Part shown: piece after piece, positions 17,293 to 25,965 of the stretch | How the letters are laid out: each line of letters starts with the position of its first letter | Position numbering within the stretch: the stretch's first letter is position 1 | NCBI GenBank assembly: GCA_019637175.1 | Contig: JAHBWD010000036.1 | Span: 1 to 64,000 of the forward strand | DNA: 64,000 nt | DNA from: Labilithrix sp. | GTDB lineage: Bacteria > Myxococcota_A > Polyangia > Polyangiales > Polyangiaceae | Reading direction: 5' to 3' | The notes under the pieces: generated by a model | Database searches by the model: none | What the model saw: the letters and a program-made list of their open reading frames with translations, nothing else | What the model was told of the DNA's origin: nothing | Translations under genes and position numbers: made by a program

Positions 17293-18393
17293 CTAGGGCG
17301 TGACGCCCGACGCGAAGTCCTGATCGATCGCCGCGCTGACCTTCGCCGCCTCGATCGCCGAATCGGTCACGACGCCGACCTCACGGTTGTTGAAGAGCGC
17401 CGTCGGCGTGAAGTTGTGCGAGCCGACGAAGACCCTCGTGCCGTCGACCACGAGCGCCTTCGCGTGGATGTACGGGCTCGCGGCCGCGCGGATGGGCACG
17501 CCGTGAGCCTTGAGCTTCGCCACGGCGTCTTTCTGCGCGGGGCTCGCCTCGAAGCCGCTGGCGATCACGACGCGCACCGCCACCTTGTCTTGATGCGCGA
17601 GGATGAGCGCGTCGGTCAGCGCGCCGTCGCTCAGCGACTGGACCTCGACGTCGAGCGTCTTCTTCGCGCCGTCGATGAGCGACTTGAGGCGCGCGCGCGA
17701 GTCGATCGGCGTCGCCGCCTGCGGAGAGACGACGAGCTTGCCGTTGACCGTGAGCGCGGTGGCGGCGAAGTCGGCGGCGAAGATCTTCTCCGCGTCGGCG
17801 ACGTCGGCCGGATCGGCGTCGGTCGCGATGTACTCGCGGTTCTCGCGCGCGCTCGTCTGCGTCAGATTCATCGTCATGATGAGGACGCGCGCGCCGTCGA
17901 TGATGACGGTCTTCGCGTGCGTGAACGTGTACGCGGCCGGCGCATACACGACCGGGACGTTGCGCGCCTTGAGCTTGTTGAAGGCGACCGTGTTGTTCCC
18001 GCCGTTCGGCGGGAACGACTGGTTCAAGACCACCTTCACGTCCTTGCCCGCCGCCGTCAGATCGCCGAGCGCGTCGATGATCTGATCGTTGGTGAGCAAG
18101 TACATCGTCATGTGCACGCTCTTGGTCGCCCCGCGGATCGCGCTCAGGATCTGCGCGCCCGAGTCGCTCGGCTGCACCTGGATGGTGACGTTGGTGCTCG
18201 TCGGGATCGTGCCGCCGTCGAGATCGGCGACCGGATCTCGGCCACCTTCGATCGGATCGACCGGGATCTCTTCTTCGGGTCCGCCGCTCGAGGTCCCGCC
18301 GCTGCTCGCTGCGCCCTTGAGTTCCGCGGAGTTACACGCCGCCGCCAGCCCGAAGGCGGCGAGTAAGACGAGAGCAAGCCAGCGCTTCTGCAC
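17293..18393 (-). CDS. Phospholipase D-family lipoprotein with two HKD motifs
   Basis: A 366-residue lipoprotein (GTG 18393; Cys20 in FGLAAAC). Both PLD catalytic motifs are intact: H159-x-K161 with D166 (HAKTVIIDG, then MTMNLTQ) and H310-x-K312 with D317 (HAKALVVDG, then GSHNFTP). Two HKD motifs in one chain form one active site in this superfamily (phospholipases, cardiolipin-synthase-type enzymes, some nucleases). Lipidation places it at the envelope, so a phosphodiester substrate in the periplasm or outside is likely. The upstream frame is open but overlaps the divergent kinase-like gene and is not credible. Confidence 0.82.
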   Translation of the reverse strand: MQKRWLALVLLAAFGLAAACNSAELKGAASSGGTSSGGPEEEIPVDPIEGGRDPVADLDGGTIPTSTNVTIQVQPSDSGAQILSAIRGATKSVHMTMYLLTNDQIIDALGDLTAAGKDVKVVLNQSFPPNGGNNTVAFNKLKARNVPVVYAPAAYTFTHAKTVIIDGARVLIMTMNLTQTSARENREYIATDADPADVADAEKIFAADFAATALTVNGKLVVSPQAATPIDSRARLKSLIDGAKKTLDVEVQSLSDGALTDALILAHQDKVAVRVVIASGFEASPAQKDAVAKLKAHGVPIRAAASPYIHAKALVVDGTRVFVGSHNFTPTALFNNREVGVVTDSAIEAAKVSAAIDQDFASGVTP

Positions 18394-18451
18394 GGGCCTA
18401 CCATGAACCGGAGTCTGCCGCCGGGCCAGACCATTTTCGCCGAAAGAATCC

Positions 18452-19207
18452 ATGCAGGTCGACGAGATCACCGAAGGGGGCGCCGCGCTCGTCGAGAAGC
18501 GCCTCTCGACGCGCGAGCGCGCGGAGCCCGAAGCCGTCGCGCGCCTCCGCAGCGAGTCTTCGCTGCTCGAACGCCTGTCGCGGATCGCGACGGTGACCCC
18601 GAGGCTCGTCGCGCGCGGTGAAGACGAGCGCGGCCCTTGGTTTCGCGCGGAGAAGATCGCGTTCCCCACGCTCGCGGCGCGCCTCGCGTGCGCTCCTCGC
18701 GGCCTCGAGCCGTGGTGGATCGAGCGCGCGGCGCGCGCCGCGTTCGAAGCGCTCGCCGCGCTGCACGAGAGCGCCGACGCGGACGGCCCGCTCGGCGTCG
18801 TGCACGCCGACCTCAGCCCCGCGAACGTCGCCGTCGACGACGCGGGCGCGCGCGTCGTCTTCTTCGATCTCGAGCTCGCGTCGTGGCGCGAAGGCCCTCC
18901 GCGCGACGGCGCGTTCCGCGGGACCGCGCGCTACGTCGCGCCGGAGATCGCGCGCGGCGAGGCGCCCCGCCCGGCGAGCGATCTGTTCGGCCTCGCCGCG
19001 TCGCTGCTGCACGCCATGACGGGCGCGCCCCCGCGCCCCGGCGCGAGCCTGCCGGCGGTGCTCGCGGCGGCCGCAGAAGACCCGCTCGCCGTCCCGGCGG
19101 AGCTCGCGGCGCGAGGCGCCGCGCACGCGGCCGTGCTCTCGTGCCTGGCGTTCGATCCGCGCGCGCGCCCTCGTTCGGCCCGCGAGGTCCTCGCCGCGAT
19201 GTGCTAG
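18452..19207 (+). CDS. Degenerate Ser/Thr kinase-like protein
   Basis: A 251-residue protein kinase fold without other domains. The catalytic loop reads HADLSPANV (residues 118-126): Asp120 and Asn125 are kept but HRD is HAD and the usual Lys is Ser. The DFG position reads FFDLE (D139-L140-E141), so the Gly is lost. A possible VAIK-type Lys is in ALVEKRL. GTARYVAPE (157-165) and the SDLFGLAASLLHAMTG segment are normal. It could be an active atypical kinase, related in its loop to small-molecule phosphotransferases, or a pseudokinase. The next gene, a PLP enzyme, begins 11 bases downstream and is probably co-transcribed. Confidence 0.75.
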   Translation: MQVDEITEGGAALVEKRLSTRERAEPEAVARLRSESSLLERLSRIATVTPRLVARGEDERGPWFRAEKIAFPTLAARLACAPRGLEPWWIERAARAAFEALAALHESADADGPLGVVHADLSPANVAVDDAGARVVFFDLELASWREGPPRDGAFRGTARYVAPEIARGEAPRPASDLFGLAASLLHAMTGAPPRPGASLPAVLAAAAEDPLAVPAELAARGAAHAAVLSCLAFDPRARPRSAREVLAAMC

Positions 19208-19217
19208 ACGACGAGCC

Positions 19218-20393
19218 ATGAACGAAGGGCAGCGCCTCGACACGCTCTGCATCCACGCGGGCCAGGAGCCGGATCCGATCTCCGGCGCCGTCATGACGCC
19301 GATCGTGCTCGCGAGCACGTTCGTGCAAGACGGGCCCGGCGCGCACAAGGGCTACGACTACTCGCGCGCCGGCAACCCCACGCGCAGCGCGCTCGAGGGC
19401 TGCCTCGCCGCGCTCGAGGGCGCCAAGCACGGCGTCGCGTTCGGAAGCGGATGCGCGGCGACGAGCGCGATCCTGCTCTCGCTCGCGCCCGGCGATCACG
19501 TGCTTTGCGGCGACGACGTCTACGGCGGCACCTTCCGCATCTTCGACAAGGTGATGAAGCCGTGGGGTCTCGCGTCGACGTCGCTCGACTTCGCGGATCT
19601 CGCGAAGGTCGAGGCCGCCATCCGTCCGAGCACGAAGATGATCTGGCTCGAGACGCCGTCGAACCCGATGCTCAAGATCTTCGACATCGCCGCGATCGCC
19701 GCGATCGCGAAGAAGGCCGGCGCGATGTTCGTCGTCGACAACACGTTCGCGACGCCCATGCTGCAGCGTCCGCTCGATCTCGGCGCGACCGTGGCCGTGC
19801 ACTCGACGACGAAGTACCTCAACGGTCACTCCGACGTCGTCGGCGGCGCCGTCCTCACGAACGACGACGCGATCGCCGAGAGGCTCCACTTCCTCCAGAA
19901 GTCGGTCGGCGGCGTGCCGAGCCCGTTCGACTGCTACATGGTCCTGCGCGGGCTCAAGACGCTCGGCGTACGGATGAGGCAGCACGTCGCGAGCGCGCGC
20001 ACGCTCGCCGAGCACCTGTCGCGCCATCCCCAGGTCGAGCGCGTCTTCTACCCCGGCCTGCCCTCCCATCCCGGCCATGACGTGGCCGCGCGCCAGATGA
20101 AGGGGCCGGGCGGAATGATCAGCTTCGAGCTCGCCGGCGGCCTCGCCGCGTCGACCGCCTTCCTCAAGGCCCTCCGCGTCTTCGCCTGCGCCGAGAGCCT
20201 CGGCGGCGTCGAATCGCTGGCCGAGCACCCCGCCATCATGACCCACGCCAGCCTCGATCCGGAGGCCCGCCGCGCCCTGGGCATCGGCGACGGCCTGCTC
20301 CGGCTTTCCGTGGGCCTCGAAGACGTCGCCGACCTCCGGGACGACCTCGACCGGGGCTTCACGGCTGCTTCTTCGGCGCTGAAGTCGCGTTGA
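19218..20393 (+). CDS. Cystathionine gamma-synthase / gamma-lyase family PLP enzyme
   Basis: A 391-residue enzyme of the Cys/Met metabolism gamma-family. Hallmarks: IHAGQEPDPISGAVMTPI, YDYSRAGNPTR (phosphate-binding Tyr/Arg), GSGCAATSAI, YGGTFRIFDKV, WLETPSNPML, DNTFATP, and the PLP Schiff-base motif HSTTKYLNGHSDVVGG with Lys199. The C-terminus has ESLGGVESLAEHPAIMTHAS. It may act as cystathionine gamma-synthase, gamma-lyase or a homocysteine-forming relative; residues seen here do not separate these. Length fits the family. Confidence 0.9.
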   Translation: MNEGQRLDTLCIHAGQEPDPISGAVMTPIVLASTFVQDGPGAHKGYDYSRAGNPTRSALEGCLAALEGAKHGVAFGSGCAATSAILLSLAPGDHVLCGDDVYGGTFRIFDKVMKPWGLASTSLDFADLAKVEAAIRPSTKMIWLETPSNPMLKIFDIAAIAAIAKKAGAMFVVDNTFATPMLQRPLDLGATVAVHSTTKYLNGHSDVVGGAVLTNDDAIAERLHFLQKSVGGVPSPFDCYMVLRGLKTLGVRMRQHVASARTLAEHLSRHPQVERVFYPGLPSHPGHDVAARQMKGPGGMISFELAGGLAASTAFLKALRVFACAESLGGVESLAEHPAIMTHASLDPEARRALGIGDGLLRLSVGLEDVADLRDDLDRGFTAASSALKSR

Positions 20394-20395
20394 TG

Positions 20396-20401
20396 TAGAA
20401 T
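20396..20401 (+). promoter_or_regulatory. Candidate -10 box TAGAAT
   Basis: TAGAAT overlaps the end of the preceding PLP-enzyme gene and would start transcription about 33 bases before the ATG at 20441, which has a GGGAG ribosome site. The -35 region is weak. Confidence 0.3.
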
Positions 20402-20440
20402 GTCGGCAGGGTCGTGCTTTCTTCCAACGGGAGATCTCCC

Positions 20441-21067
20441 ATGTTCCGACGTCATCACTTCATCGCGAGCCTCGTCGTCATCGGTGTCTCGACGTCGCTC
20501 TCGGCCTGCGCCGACGACGAGGTCGCGACGCCGCGCGTCGTCATCGACAGCCAGATCAGCCCGGGCGCCGGTCGCTCCAACAAAGAGTGTCCCGAGACGG
20601 GCACGTGGATCCAGATCGGCAGCTTCGGAAATCCAGCGGCGGGGAGGGTCGACGAGAACAACCCCGAGAGCCCGCTCAAGGATCCGCCGCGCCCCGTCGA
20701 CGACGGGGGCGAAGAGATCACCCTCGGCGGCAGGGTGGCGGTGACCTGCTCGGTCATCCCGCGCGAAGACGGCTTCGACGTCGCCGCGACCGCGCAGCTC
20801 AACGGCGCAGGCACCGCGAGCGGCCTCCTCAAGATCACCGGCTTCTTCAAGCCCGGTCAGACGAACGAGCCGATCGACATCATCATGTCGAGAGACGGCC
20901 GCGCGTACAAACAAGCCAACTGCAAGACGAGCTTCGTCGGGCCGCTCCAGACCGTGGCCGCGGGCCGCGTCTGGGCCGAGGTCGAGTGCGACACCTCGGA
21001 GTACGAGCAGGGCCAGCGCACCTGCAACACGAAGGCCCAATTCCGCTTCGAAAACTGCGGTCAGTAG
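20441..21067 (+). CDS. Hypothetical lipoprotein
   Basis: A 208-residue protein with a signal peptide (MFRRHHFIASLVVIGVSTSL) and lipobox-type SLSAC. The mature part has a beta-rich composition with four Cys (KECPE, VTCSV, ANCKT, VECD) that could form disulfides. No family is recognised; the style resembles myxobacterial secreted lipoproteins. ATG 20441 has GGGAG upstream; an upstream in-frame start at 20414 would weaken the signal peptide. Confidence 0.65.
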   Translation: MFRRHHFIASLVVIGVSTSLSACADDEVATPRVVIDSQISPGAGRSNKECPETGTWIQIGSFGNPAAGRVDENNPESPLKDPPRPVDDGGEEITLGGRVAVTCSVIPREDGFDVAATAQLNGAGTASGLLKITGFFKPGQTNEPIDIIMSRDGRAYKQANCKTSFVGPLQTVAAGRVWAEVECDTSEYEQGQRTCNTKAQFRFENCGQ

Positions 21068-21092
21068 GCCTCGCGCGCGCCGCGCGAGAGCT

Positions 21093-21572
21093 CTAGTTGG
21101 AGTCTTTCATGGCGCCGAGGATCGCTTCGACCTCGAGGCGGGTCTCGAGCTCGGGCTGCGCGCGGAGGAACGCCTCGAGGTAGCGGCGCGCGGCGACGTC
21201 GTCTCCGCGCGCGGCGTACGCGAGGCCGACCGCGTAGAGCGCGTCGCCGTCGGTGGGCGCCTGCTCGATCGCCTTCATGCCTTCCTTGATCGCCTCGCGG
21301 AGATCGCCGAGCTTGCGGAGCACGTGGCAGAGCGCGATGCGCGCGCCGAGGTGCGCGGGCGCCAGCGCGAGGCAGGCGCGATACGCGTCGCGCGCCGGCT
21401 CCATCTCGCCGACCTCGTAGAGCCCCTGGCCCGTGAAGAAGAAGGCGTACGGGTTCTTGGGATCGGCCTTCACGATCTCGCGGAGCACCTCGAGCGCTTC
21501 GCGAAAGCGCTCCTCGTGGAGCAGCTCGACGGCCTCTTCGACGGCTTCCCAGTGGGCGGCATCGCGGTCCAT
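21093..21572 (-). CDS. TPR-repeat protein
   Basis: A 159-residue, all-helical protein of about four TPR units (AVELLHEERFREALEVLREI; PYAFFFTGQGLYEVGEMEPA; IALCHVLRKLGDLREAIKEG; ALYAVGLAYAARGDDVAARR). There is no signal peptide or enzyme domain, so it is a protein-interaction adaptor by inference. An ATG six codons further upstream (21590) is equally possible; neither has a clear ribosome site. It is divergent from the GT-C membrane protein. Confidence 0.75.
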   Translation of the reverse strand: MDRDAAHWEAVEEAVELLHEERFREALEVLREIVKADPKNPYAFFFTGQGLYEVGEMEPARDAYRACLALAPAHLGARIALCHVLRKLGDLREAIKEGMKAIEQAPTDGDALYAVGLAYAARGDDVAARRYLEAFLRAQPELETRLEVEAILGAMKDSN

Positions 21573-21610
21573 GGCCGAGCGGGCTAGCATGCCCGGCCAC
21601 GCACGCGCAA

Positions 21611-23620
21611 ATGCGGCCTCTCGCGACGACAGATCGACGCTCTTTCCTGGCCGCGGCGGCGCTCACCGCCGCGGTCGGCGCGGCGTTCTGGATCCCCGCG
21701 GCGCCCGCCGCGCGCGGCTTCTTCCCCGCCCCGCTCGACGACGTCTACATCCACTTCGACTTCGCGCGATCGCTCGCGGAGGGCCACCCGTTCGAGTGGA
21801 TCCCGGGTAACGGCTACTCGTCGGGGGAGACGTCGCCGCTCTACGCGTTCGTCCTCGCGGTCGGGTGGTGGCTCGGGCTTCGAGGGCGCCTCGCGGGCGT
21901 GTGGGCGGCGTTCGTGGCGATCGCGGCGTTCGCCTCGTTCGTGCGATCGGCGCAGATCGTCGCGCGCCCTTGCCCCCGGTGGCTCTCGTGGGGGATCGCG
22001 CTGCTCTCGCTCTCCGTCGGCATCGTCGACTGGGCGATCTTCAGCGGGATGGAGGTCGCGCTCTTCGCCGGCGTCCTCGGAGGCGCGCTCCTCGCGCTCG
22101 GGCGCGCGCGCGGAGGCCTCGACGAGCGCGGCGGGCTCACGCGCGAGCGCGCGCAGTGGCGCCTCGGCGCGTGGACGGCGGCGCTCGTGCTCCTGCGTCC
22201 CGAGGCCGTCGTCCTCGTCGCGATCTTCGCGATCGTGGCCGCGCGAGGCGCGCGTCGCCGCTCGGGCGTCGCCGCGCTCTTCCGCGCCGCGCTCCCCGGC
22301 GCGATCGCGACCGCGCTCCTGCTCGGGATGAACCGGATCGCGACCGGCGACGCGCGCGCCGCGGGCGCGCAGCTCAAGCTCCTCTCGTCGAATCCTTATC
22401 TGTCCGAGGTCGACCGCGCGCGGGCGTTCGTCGAGAACCTCGTGACGTTCTTCCTCAAGGGCCTGCGCGCCGAGCTCTCGCCGGTGAGCGCGCTCGGCTG
22501 GGTGCTCCCGCTGCTCGCCGCCGCGGCGCTCGTCTCTCGCGCGCGACGATCGGTCTCGGCCGCGTGCCTCGCCGGCGCGCTCGCGTGGATCCTGCTCGCG
22601 TCGTGGAACGGCAACGCGCCTCACCACAATTTTCGTTACTACGCGCCCGCGCTCCTCCTCGTGCTCGCCGCCGCCGGCTCGGGCGCCGCCGCGCTCGCGC
22701 GCGCAGGAAGGACGGGCGGGATCGCCTCCGGCGCGCTGCTGGCGACGTCGATCGTCGTGACCGCCGGGCGGATCCCTGGCCAGATCAGCCATTTTCGCCG
22801 CGCCGCCGGCAACGTTCGCGATCAGCAGATCGAGATCGGCGCGCGCCTCGCCGCCTCGACGCCGCCGGATGCGCGCGTCCTCGTGGGTGACGCGGGCGCG
22901 ATCCCGTTCGTCTCCCGGCGCGACGCGATCGACGCGCTCGGCCTGGGCGGCTACCGCGCGCTGCCGTTCGCGCGCGCGGCGGTGCACGGCGAGGCGGCGA
23001 CCGTCGAGCTCATCGAGCGCCTCCCGCCGCGCGAGCGCCCGACGCACCTCGCGCTCTACCCCAACTGGTTCGGCGGCATCACCGGCCGCTTCGGCGTCGA
23101 GATCGATCGCGTCACGATCGCCGACAACGTGATCTGCGGCGGCGCGACGAAGGTGATCTACCGCGCCGACTGGAGCGGGCTCGACGAACAACCGGCGCGC
23201 ACGGACGTCGACGGCGACGAGCTCGACGTCGGCGACGTCGTGAGCGAAGCCGCGCACGGCTACGCGCCGCCGGTCCCTCACGGCGGCTGGACGACGATGG
23301 ATGTGCTGCTCGACGCGTCCGGCGCGCGCCGCTTCGACGGCGGGCGGATCATCCCCGCGGGCGCGGTGGAGTCGTTCGTCGTCGCGCGGGCACCGCGCGG
23401 CCGCGCGCGGCTCGTCGTGCGCACGAGCGGAGACGCGGGCGGCATTCGCGCACATCGCGCGGGGCGCGCCGTCGATCTCGAGCTCGGCGCGCTTCGCGAC
23501 GGCGCGTGGCGCGAGGCCTTCGCGATCCTCGACGGCGTCGTCGCCGGCGAGACGATCACCCTCGAGGCGATCGGGCGCGAGTACCGCGACTATCACGTGT
23601 GGATCGGACCCGCGCGATGA
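21611..23620 (+). CDS. GT-C-like polytopic membrane protein
   Basis: A 669-residue protein with about ten hydrophobic segments in its first 390 residues. After TM1 comes PLDDVYIHFDFARSLAEGHP and GNGYSSGETSPLYAF, the DD-x-Y/F-I motif of GT-C-type polyprenyl-phosphate-sugar glycosyltransferases. The C-terminal half (about 410-669) is a soluble extracytoplasmic domain containing RVLVGDAGAIPF and DNVICGGATKVIYRADW. It is a clear paralogue of the protein at 49777-52227 over both halves. The role is inferred as envelope glycan or lipid glycosylation; donor and acceptor are unknown. Confidence 0.75.
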   Translation: MRPLATTDRRSFLAAAALTAAVGAAFWIPAAPAARGFFPAPLDDVYIHFDFARSLAEGHPFEWIPGNGYSSGETSPLYAFVLAVGWWLGLRGRLAGVWAAFVAIAAFASFVRSAQIVARPCPRWLSWGIALLSLSVGIVDWAIFSGMEVALFAGVLGGALLALGRARGGLDERGGLTRERAQWRLGAWTAALVLLRPEAVVLVAIFAIVAARGARRRSGVAALFRAALPGAIATALLLGMNRIATGDARAAGAQLKLLSSNPYLSEVDRARAFVENLVTFFLKGLRAELSPVSALGWVLPLLAAAALVSRARRSVSAACLAGALAWILLASWNGNAPHHNFRYYAPALLLVLAAAGSGAAALARAGRTGGIASGALLATSIVVTAGRIPGQISHFRRAAGNVRDQQIEIGARLAASTPPDARVLVGDAGAIPFVSRRDAIDALGLGGYRALPFARAAVHGEAATVELIERLPPRERPTHLALYPNWFGGITGRFGVEIDRVTIADNVICGGATKVIYRADWSGLDEQPARTDVDGDELDVGDVVSEAAHGYAPPVPHGGWTTMDVLLDASGARRFDGGRIIPAGAVESFVVARAPRGRARLVVRTSGDAGGIRAHRAGRAVDLELGALRDGAWREAFAILDGVVAGETITLEAIGREYRDYHVWIGPAR

Positions 23621-23809
23621 GCGGTGCGCTCGACACCGCCCCTTCGCAGCGCGAGGCCGTCACTGCGTAAGAGCGGACGCACGCGGGGCCTTCGCGAGCG
23701 CGCCGCGGCGCCCGCCTTGGCCCATCGTAGGCCGCTGATATCGCTCCGAAATCCATCCATCGACGCCGCTCATTTGGCCGTCCTCGCACGGATCGTGCTT
23801 GATCGCCGA

Positions 23810-24550
23810 ATGGTGCCGCTTCCCGACGACGCCATTCCCCCGCTCTACGGAAGCTACGTCCCGGCCTCGTTCCGCTCGCGCGTGACCGAGACGCTGGCGA
23901 CGCTGCGCGAGGTCTCGCTCCTCGCGCGTGACATCCCCCCTCGCGTGCCTGCGTCCGTCGAGCCGACGGACGACGTCGTGGTCTTCATCCACGGCTTCTT
24001 CGCGAGCGCGGGCGTCTTCCGCCCCATGCGCCGGCACCTGCAGAACGGCACCGGCGCGAAGGTCGCGAGCTTCACGCACGCGCCCGGCGTCGGCGTCGAG
24101 CGCATCGCGAGGAGCCTCGCCAAGATCGTCGAACGCATCGGCCCCGTGACGCGCGTGCACCTCGTCGGACACAGCCTCGGCGGCCTCGTCGCCCGCTGGT
24201 ACGTGCAGGAGCTCGGCGGCCACGCGCGCGTCGCTCAGACGATCTCGCTCGGCAGCCCCTTCGGCGGAACCGAGCTCGCGCGTCCGTTCCGGTTCCTCGT
24301 CGGCGCCGATCTCCATCGCACGAGCCCGCTGCTCGCGCGCCTCCGCGCGCGCGCGCACGAGCACGACGTGCCTCACACTTCGCTCGTCGGCGAAGCCGAC
24401 TCCATGGTCGTGCCCGGCGAGAGCGCGGTCTTCCCCCGCGGCGACGTGGTGGTGCTCCCCGGGCGCGGGCACAACTCGCTGCTCTTCGACGCGGAGTCGA
24501 TCACGCACGTCGTCGAGCGCGTGCGCAAGCTACAGAAGCCGGCGCTCTAG
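23810..24550 (+). CDS. Alpha/beta-hydrolase, lipase/esterase-like
   Basis: A protein of 246 residues from the ATG at 23810. VVFIHGFFASAGVF is the oxyanion-hole HG motif, HLVGHSLGGLVAR holds the nucleophilic Ser (about 122), and LVGEADSMVVP plus PGRGHNSLLF supply the acid and the catalytic His. The closest style is bacterial triacylglycerol lipase or esterase, or PGAP1-like hydrolases. No signal peptide is evident with this start. Alternative starts at 23774, 23795 or a far-upstream GTG at 23624 exist, so the N-terminus is uncertain. The gene ends one base from a convergent peptidase gene. Confidence 0.8.
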   Translation: MVPLPDDAIPPLYGSYVPASFRSRVTETLATLREVSLLARDIPPRVPASVEPTDDVVVFIHGFFASAGVFRPMRRHLQNGTGAKVASFTHAPGVGVERIARSLAKIVERIGPVTRVHLVGHSLGGLVARWYVQELGGHARVAQTISLGSPFGGTELARPFRFLVGADLHRTSPLLARLRARAHEHDVPHTSLVGEADSMVVPGESAVFPRGDVVVLPGRGHNSLLFDAESITHVVERVRKLQKPAL

Positions 24551-24551
24551 C

Positions 24552-25274
24552 TCACTTGAGCGCGACCTCGGGCAGATCCATCGCGGCCTTCCACGCGCCG
24601 TCGCGCGCCTTTTGCTTCGGATCGGGCAGGAGCTGCTCGCGCCACGTCACGCCGGGCGGCGACGCGTCGATCCAGTGAAAGCTGTGATCGCGCACGTCGA
24701 GGTGCACGTACTGCGTCTTCGGGTGCGTGTAGATGCCGACGCCGGCGCGCGGCGTCCCTCGGAGATAGGCCGCGAGCAGCGGCGCCTTCACGCCGTCGAG
24801 CGCGAAGTCGAGCGCCTCGCCCGTGCCGTGCCGGCCGCGCGCGCCCGGGCGCGTCCCGCTCACGATCGAGATCGCGGCGTTGAAGTGATACGCGGCGCGG
24901 AGCGTGAGCTGCACGAGCCGGAGGTCGAGGCGCTCGTCGTCGTCGGACGCGTCGTCGGGCGCTTCCTTGCTCGCGCCGGCGATGCGCATGAAGGCTCGCG
25001 CCTGCCCGCGATCGATCGCGCCGTGCTCGTCGTACAGGCGGATCTTGCCGCGCGCGCCCGTGTTGCGGTTCTTGACCTCGACGGCGCCGAGCGACGTCGC
25101 CCAGGCCGCCTTCACGTCGACGCCGGCGGCGCTCACCGTGGCGAGCGCGCGCTTGGCCGACGGCGGCGGCGCGTGCGCGACGCGCGGCGCGGCCCGGCCT
25201 GCTGCCGGCGGCGTGGCGAAGGCGGCGCTGGCCGCCAGCACGATCGCCATGGCCACGAACGCGGAAGCGCGCAT
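24552..25274 (-). CDS. Secreted DUF882 / M15-type murein peptidase-like protein
   Basis: A 240-residue exported protein. The signal peptide is MRASAFVAMAIVLAASAAFA. The C-terminal domain has RHGTGEALDFAL (His, Asp) and YTHPKTQYVHLDVR (HxH-type end), the zinc-ligand pattern of D,D-carboxypeptidase M15-like proteins (DUF882/YcbK group). Preceding LRAAYHFNAAISIVSGTRPG fits the family's SGYR-type strand. It probably trims peptidoglycan peptides. The start at 25274 is chosen for its signal peptide; the frame is open further upstream. Confidence 0.75.
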   Translation of the reverse strand: MRASAFVAMAIVLAASAAFATPPAAGRAAPRVAHAPPPSAKRALATVSAAGVDVKAAWATSLGAVEVKNRNTGARGKIRLYDEHGAIDRGQARAFMRIAGASKEAPDDASDDDERLDLRLVQLTLRAAYHFNAAISIVSGTRPGARGRHGTGEALDFALDGVKAPLLAAYLRGTPRAGVGIYTHPKTQYVHLDVRDHSFHWIDASPPGVTWREQLLPDPKQKARDGAWKAAMDLPEVALK

Positions 25275-25341
25275 GAGGCACCCAGCGTAGCAGCTCAAAC
25301 GATGGCGCCCAGGTTCGGACGCGCGTATACCGGGAGCCCAC

Positions 25342-25965
25342 ATGTGCTCGCCTCCGCCTCGCACACCTCGCACGCCCCGTAAGACGCGGAGATCCGTCGC
25401 GATCGCGGTCGCCGCCCTGACCGGCGGCCTGTGCATGATGCACGCGCCGTCCGCCCGGGCGGACGTGAGCTCGTGGTTCACGATGGGCGGCGGCTACACC
25501 CTGCAGCGGAGCGAGTCGCGCGACTACTACGACCGCGCGACGGCGTTCACGTTCTCGGTCGGCGTCGGATCGACGCCGATCAGCAACGTCGTCGTCGGCG
25601 GGCTCTTTCGCTCGACGACGCACTTCACCCTCGGGACCGACCTGGGTCTCTACGTGCGCGTCGCGTCCGGGGGCTTCGCGCGCGGGCAGTGGGGCCTCGC
25701 GCTCGACGTCGGTCCGAAGTGGCGCGGCTGGGGCCGCGCCGAAGACTACGGGCGCTTCCCGATGCACGCGATGGTGATCGGCGGCGGTCCTTGGGGGATG
25801 CAGCTCGGCGTCGGCGCCGACATGTTCAGCCTCTCGGGCGAGCCCTTCGCCCGGGGCGCGGTCGCGCTGCTCGAGATCGACTTCTTGCGCCTGACCGTGA
25901 TGCGTCAGGGCGCGACCGATCGATGGTGGGAGAACCCTTCGCCTGCGGGCGGCACGATCCGCTGA
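25342..25965 (+). CDS. Hypothetical exported beta-barrel-like protein
   Basis: A 207-residue protein with a basic N-terminus (about 1-17), hydrophobic segment and cleavage near ARA-D (about residue 41). The rest is Gly/Tyr-rich alternating sequence (WFTMGGGYTLQRSES, FTFSVGVGSTPISN, LGVGADMFSLSGEP) as in small outer-membrane barrels. No family is assigned. The stop codon overlaps the ATG of the DUF72 gene by one base (TGATG), so the two are translationally coupled. Confidence 0.6.
   Translation: MCSPPPRTPRTPRKTRRSVAIAVAALTGGLCMMHAPSARADVSSWFTMGGGYTLQRSESRDYYDRATAFTFSVGVGSTPISNVVVGGLFRSTTHFTLGTDLGLYVRVASGGFARGQWGLALDVGPKWRGWGRAEDYGRFPMHAMVIGGGPWGMQLGVGADMFSLSGEPFARGAVALLEIDFLRLTVMRQGATDRWWENPSPAGGTIR

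Noticed and set aside
25431..25964. N-terminal extension of the DUF72 protein
   Set aside because: It overlaps the exported-protein gene in another frame, is Arg-rich and unlike DUF72. ATG 25965 overlaps the preceding stop.
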